This document shows, piece after piece, positions 59,445 through 64,000 of a DNA stretch of 64,000 bases; within the stretch, counting starts at the first letter, position 1; the number at the start of each line of letters is the position of its first letter. A program made the translations under genes and the position numbers. Origin of the DNA: Volvariella volvacea V23 (lineage: Eukaryota; Basidiomycota; Agaricomycetes; Agaricales; Pluteaceae). The notes beneath the pieces were generated by a model. The model was not told where the DNA came from, did no database searches, and saw only the letters and a list, made by a program, of their open reading frames with translations. The stretch is taken from contig KB722742.1 of NCBI GenBank assembly GCA_000349905.1, positions 602,692-666,691 of the forward strand. The letters are read 5' to 3'.

Positions 59445-59843
59445 CTGTATTTCACCAAAGTATCGTGTTCTTTCTCCCGCCAGCAACAGATGAGTTTCGT
59501 ACTTGATCCCTTTTAGGGGGTGTCTATGAATAGAACCCACCCAAATGTGCTCGACTTGAATGTGACGAAAACAAGATACGGATGGCGGCTTATGGAGAGA
59601 GTGAATACTCACTATTGCAACGCTGCAATACGATGAATAGTGTAGGAGCTATTGCGCAGCAGTGCATCGCCTTTCCTGCAGCGGTAGCGAATTTACGTAA
59701 ATATATATTACAAACGCAGATGTTTAACATTCTGCAGGCTTCAGAACGAGAGTACTAGACTTGCAGGAATTTACGCCTCTCAGTATTCTGTAATTTTGGA
59801 CCTGAATATACCTCACCTATCGACTTTTCTTCATGCATTCTCG
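59445..59843. promoter_or_regulatory. Spacer between tandem agmatinase copies
   Basis: These 399 bases should hold the promoter of copy A and the 3' UTR of copy B. An AT-rich element (AAATATATATTA) lies at about 59700-59711. No gene seen. Confidence 0.45.
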
Positions 59844-61896
59844 ATCAACGGCAATTGCACCCATCGACGTCCATGTCGTTGTCACCGTCCCCCTTCATTG
59901 GTACTTCATTGCTAGTTCTGCGGTGTTGTCTGCCAGCTTGTCCTGAGACCTGCTGTCCGGAACTCAAGAAAAGGGACAGGAAGTCGTGAACAAGGTCTGC
60001 GGCTGCAATACCGGTAATTTCCGCTTCAAATGGTACAGACGGTCGTAAGCGAAGATGTTAGTGACGTTAACTAATTTAGCGAGGGTCACCATCCCCAGTC
60101 TAAGACTTTTCCTGCAGGCCAGGACGATGACGCCGAGGTATCAAGGTTTGGCTACGTACCATGATCATACGCAGGCGCAACTTCCACGATATCTGCACCT
60201 CTAAATCAAAATACGCGTGTGATGGTTAATAATGGTTAATTGTTGCGTCTCGATGATGGGTCCCGTGTTGACTGGACGCCAGCGGGAGGAAATTGATAGT
60301 TAAGAGGTATGCTTACACAAAGTTGAGGCCGGCCAGTCCTCGAAGAATTCTCTTCAGTTCACGAACAGTCCACCCGCCAGCCTCTGGGGTTCCTGCTGTA
60401 TGCATATTGACCAAGGAAAGAGGCAGGTTTTTAAACGATGTCATCATGAGGGACACTAAACTTACTCGCTGGAGCTAGGCCTGGATCTGCGAGTAATTTA
60501 GCCAAAACTAGGGTGGGGATATTACATTGGTCATCCTCACCTATCACATCAATATCCAGGCTGATTTCAGGTTAACCACAAGTCGAATGAACACTCGGAG
60601 GCGGCTATGATGAACACGTACCTTAAGTAAACTGCGCTATTCCCAACTCTTTGCCTTATTCTTCTGACAATTTCGAATGGTCCTAGGTCATCGATGTCGT
60701 CTGTGCTAATGAGCTGGAAGCCAACTCCCTCATCGTGTTCTATATCCACCATGCCCTACAAAATCAAATCGCATTATACGTCGACAATACACGCAAAATA
60801 TTAAAGAGCGCTATACTTACTGCAAGCTTGCACCTTATGCCTGCATGTATGCTCTGATTGGAGAGCAGCCCTTCCTCACGTGCAAGGTGGAAGAAAGTCC
60901 CGTGTGTGACACGGGATTGTTCAGTGAGCTGTCCAGCGTAGCTATCCCATGTATCCTATTTCTCGGTTAGTTGGTGCATCACGCAGAGGGTTAACAGCAG
61001 TCACTAGGTGTGCGTCAAAGTGGATTACAGATATTGGTCCATAAATCTTGTGGAGCGAACGAAGAATTGGGAGCACGATAGTGTGATCCCCACCGAGACT
61101 CGTAGGTTGTGTCAATCATCATTTAGGCAAACCGGCGAGAGCTTACCTAACTATGCGTGGGTGCTCTAAACCATCTAATGCGAGTGGTTTAGTGGCATGG
61201 GGCCGGTCTCGATTCAAAATTGGCCTCCCAAGCAGAGTGGAATATGCCACTTCTATCTGATCAACTGCCAAAGCATTATCGAATGGGCTAACTGGAACCT
61301 AAGGTTGCCAACATGTCAGTTCCCTACTGAATGCACTTGTTGATTGCATTCCTATCGGGATTTCGAACGAATGGGATAACTGGGTACAGCGCACATCTCC
61401 GCAGTCCAGGATTCGAAGCCCCGAGTCGTATGGGTTATTTCCCCATGCCAAAGTGAACCCCCTTGATGCCCGTTGACGGCGACTACCCGACCGAATGGCA
61501 TACGGACCAAAGCGAGCACTGTGTGCGGTGGTTTATTTAGGTTGGCTGGACTTCCATTCTGTAATGAGGATGCCAAGATACACACCCATTTCTATGGGTT
61601 ACCCCAGTGTCAAAAGGAATCCCTAAAAGCGCAATGTCATATACTTCTGATTCTTCTTCCAAGCACCGCTTGTAGGGAAGGTGAGAGAAAGATAGTGGAC
61701 CAGTGAATGTGAGGTCAATTTGGTCGCCATATTTTTCCTTCCAGGTTGGAGACCTCGGCTTTCCAAGCGCGTCTCCGTGCCCATGTCCTTGGAACGGGTA
61801 TTGGGTTGGGGGCATGTACCCCAGCTGGTATCCCATAATCAAGGTACATTGGATGACCAGAGTGAGAATGCCGGTAACGTGCCCCATTGGCAGCAT
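59844..61896 (-). CDS. Secreted agmatinase-like ureohydrolase, copy B
   Basis: Paralogue of copy A. The start [20 protein letters not shown] forms a signal peptide or anchor. [20 protein letters not shown] and [16 protein letters not shown] follow. The next exon reads [15 protein letters not shown] and ILDCGDV. Mn ligands are all present: [29 protein letters not shown] and [28 protein letters not shown] gives the catalytic His. The HFDAHL|DTW and GDV introns are at the same positions as in copy A, though the donors differ (GTGACT here, GTAAGT in A). The C-terminus diverges: [20 protein letters not shown] then a short acidic end, TGA 59844-59846. Reaction as for copy A. Confidence 0.9.
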
Positions 61897-62163
61897 TGTT
61901 AGTGAGCAGATAAAGACCAGAAGGGTGAGTAGTTCAGCTCAGGGATGTGTTATATCAGCGCAAGTACGATAAGAAGATAAGGAGGAATTAGTAAGGGGTA
62001 ATCGTAGCACGTTATAGTCATCTATAGCACTCACATTCTCACAATACTGAGCATCAATTTAGTTGATTGGTATAGACCACAGATGCTACTAACCCGTCAG
62101 TGAACGAGTGTACAGATATTACAAACATCGATATTTTCTGCGGCTCAAGCAATCATTCGTACA

Positions 62164-63119
62164 TCAAATTCCAGTGCGAGCATTCGTTGTGCGAAGGGCG
62201 AAGACTTGCCATCGTCTTCGGTTGAACGCCTCACGAGGAGCTTCTTTATCCCACATTTCCTTATCAACAATTCCTACCACACGTACAGCTCTCCCAGGCT
62301 CAGGGGAATCGTCCGTCTCTCCTTCCAGCCCTTTCTCCTCCTCCAAAATCTCATCCTCTCCTAAGTCAATATCGCCAAGGACTTCATCAGGACTATGAGC
62401 CTTTGCTGCAGGTCTCCCAGTGATCCTCGAGAATGGGGAAGAGAAAGCGTTCGATAACAGTTGTGTTGCATTTTCCAACACTGATTTAGGTCTACGAAGC
62501 GGAATTGAGACCAGAACGTATGTCTTGTTTCTCCATTCGTTCGAGGTTTTCGTGCCTGGTGGTGGATAAGAAGGATCACTTGCGAATGTGACCGTGATTT
62601 CACCAGTTTGTTGGTTGTAAGAGAATTGTGGAAGTGGATGAGCGTAGGCGTTGGGGAAGGGATGGGAAACGGGCCGGCGATGTCGTAGGACTAGCTCGCC
62701 ACCTAGCGCAAAGTAGTCAACTGCGTGTTCAGGATGATAGGCATGAATGTGAATTGCCACACCTTCAACATCGATTGCATGTCCTGATGACCTCGAACAC
62801 AATGCCCCCGATGTATCGATGAAAAAGACCTGGGATCATTCGCCGCTCGTTCAATATCCCCTCATCCACGATTATTATGGAGTGGCACTACCTGATTATT
62901 AGCATCCGGGTCTCTCATGGCTTCAACACTGTCAGACCCGACCTACTACGCGATCAAGCAATACCTACTTTCAACCAGGGAGCTTTCTTTCTCTGGCCAT
63001 AAAACAATCTTCGTGCCATCCTCTATCTCATCACCCGAAACATCAAGAACGCGATTGGATGCCACAGAACGAATGGTAAAATAGCCAGGTGGGAAGCCAA
63101 ATGTTTCGTCGGTGGACAT
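62164..63119 (-). CDS. Beta-trefoil (ricin-B-fold) domain protein
   Basis: Three exons (62965-63119, 62892-62928, 62164-62829) give 285 residues. The N-terminus MSTDETFGFPPGYFTIRSVA and NRVLDVSGDEIEDGTKIVLW is a beta-trefoil repeat start. The second part continues NNQVFFIDTSGALCSRSSGH and IDVEGVAIHIHAYHP. A longer C-terminal region (GGELVLRHRRPVSHPFPNAY, then an acidic stretch ILEEEKGLEGETDDS) ends RRRWQVFALRTTNARTGI. The fold is that of ricin-B-type carbohydrate-binding modules. There is no catalytic toxin chain and no signal peptide, so an intracellular lectin-like or scaffold role is more likely. In-frame codons extend to 63194, but the chosen Met fits better. Confidence 0.8.
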
Positions 63120-63332
63120 CTTGTCGATGAGCATGCCGTAGTGGGAGCTGTGCAAGGAGTATACCCGAATCCGAAATACGTCCACAGTATACATAACGGT
63201 TAGAATTTATCATGCCCGCAGTTGGGCGCCCATCACGATGGTGAAATGACATCAACTGCGTAATAAAAATACAAATGAAATTGCAATCCCTAATGCCCAC
63301 TAACAAATACAATGCGAGAATCAGGTACAATT

Positions 63333-64000
63333 TCAGTCCTCATCAGACATCATAGCCACTCGTTCATGGTGCCATGATTTCAGTTTGTTGAGTTCGTCTG
63401 CCTCTAGTCGATGCTTCATGACCCAATCCTCAATGCTACCTCGGGACTTTGACAACCCCTCCCACTCATGCCTAACGACGGTGCTACCGCCATGATTACT
63501 CTCCCAACCCGCGCTCAATAGAATGGGCTCCTAACCAAAAATCAGACTCCGTAGGATGGGCGAAAGGACTGACTGACCTGCGAATGCCAGCTTACATCGC
63601 GTACACAGGCCTCCGCATGGCGTCGCTGTCGTGCAGAGGGTACATAATTCTCCGGGTTGTGTCCCAAGGGGACGGTCCGAGAACGGTCAAGAACTTGAAC
63701 GACGCGTCCATCCAATGACCAAATCTGAACGATAGCTTAGCAATTTTCCACACCGATAACTGGTAACGCGTACATGTATTCTCCCATCAGAGGAGCCGGA
63801 GTATATGTACTGTCCACCAGTCGTCTCTGCGGGGCTGAAGTGACAACGGATCAATGTTTGCAAAACAGCATGCCCTCTGTATGTCATGACGCTGCAATCG
63901 TTTGGATGCGCTAAGTACCGCGGGCGTGGGTAGTGAGGGTATCTGAAAACACGCTCATTCGTGCTGCATGAACTAATTGGTGAATCCAAAGGAACAAACC
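63333..64000 (-). CDS. WD40 protein of DCAF11/LEC14B type (5' partial)
   Basis: Only the C-terminal part is in the window. Exon about 63780-63942 reads YPHYPRPRYLAHPNDCSVMT and YRGHAVLQTLIRCHFSPAET, then GGQYIYSGSSDGRIHVW, a WD40 blade. Next come DGRVVQVLDRSRTVPLGHNP and ACVRDVSWHSQ. After a 48-nt intron the last exon has EPILLSAGWESNHGGSTVVR and ends at TGA 63333-63335. The GHSVL...RCYFSP-like block is diagnostic of DCAF11/LEC14B, substrate receptors of Cul4-DDB1 ubiquitin ligases. The edge of the window appears to cut an intron (donor about 63999). Remaining blades lie beyond 64000. Confidence 0.88.

Noticed and set aside
62164..63119. Possible toxin because of the ricin-B-like fold
   Set aside because: Only the sugar-binding beta-trefoil fold is suggested. 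There is no ribosome-inactivating chain and no secretion signal.

Overview
The window is nuclear DNA from a basidiomycete fungus, most likely an Agaricomycete. Genes are dense and lie on both strands. They are cut by many short introns (about 40-70 nt, nearly all GT-AG). A DUF6534 seven-helix protein typical of mushroom-forming fungi is present. I saw no tRNA, rRNA, CRISPR array or recognisable transposon. One 100-N assembly gap lies at 41715-41814. Exons were joined by eye from open frames, splice sites and family resemblance, so single splice sites may be wrong even where the gene call is secure.

Left part (1-22.2 kb): the end of UTP13 (rRNA processing), an aminodeoxychorismate-lyase-like class IV aminotransferase, a DUF6534 membrane protein, a family-2 O-methyltransferase, an NBR1-type selective autophagy receptor (PB1, four zinc modules, FW domain, C-terminal LIR candidate), a DH-domain RhoGEF, a small NTF2-like Nxt1/p15 mRNA-export factor, an Isc1-type sphingolipid phospholipase C, an Alba-domain nucleic-acid-binding protein, an HSL-type hydrolase, methionine aminopeptidase 2 and the riboflavin-pathway reductase RIB7.

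Middle (22.3-42.8 kb): two DExH helicases (PRP22 for splicing and a DHX29/DHX57-type protein) are transcribed head to head from an 88-bp gap. They are followed by a small membrane-anchored hypothetical protein, nicotinamidase PNC1, an exonuclease V that appears to carry two ubiquitin-interacting motifs, a Ctr copper transporter, an Ark/NAK-family kinase with a tail of about 1,000 residues, and a 3-hydroxyisobutyrate-dehydrogenase-like reductase that contains the assembly gap.

Right part (42.9-64 kb): a RidA imine deaminase split over four small exons, the ribosomal-protein import chaperone SYO1, a single-pass membrane protein with two PPxY motifs, the SIN3 corepressor, a membrane-anchored hypothetical protein, a palI/RIM9-SUR7 membrane protein also ending in a PPxY motif, two tandem secreted agmatinase-like ureohydrolases, a beta-trefoil (ricin-B-fold) protein and the end of a DCAF11/LEC14B WD40 protein.

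Most genes are conserved housekeeping genes and do not form a pathway cluster. I found no convincing new multi-gene system. The points most worth a second look are the tandem UIMs in exonuclease V, the duplicated secreted agmatinases, the two PPxY-bearing membrane proteins, and the very short divergent promoter between the two helicases.
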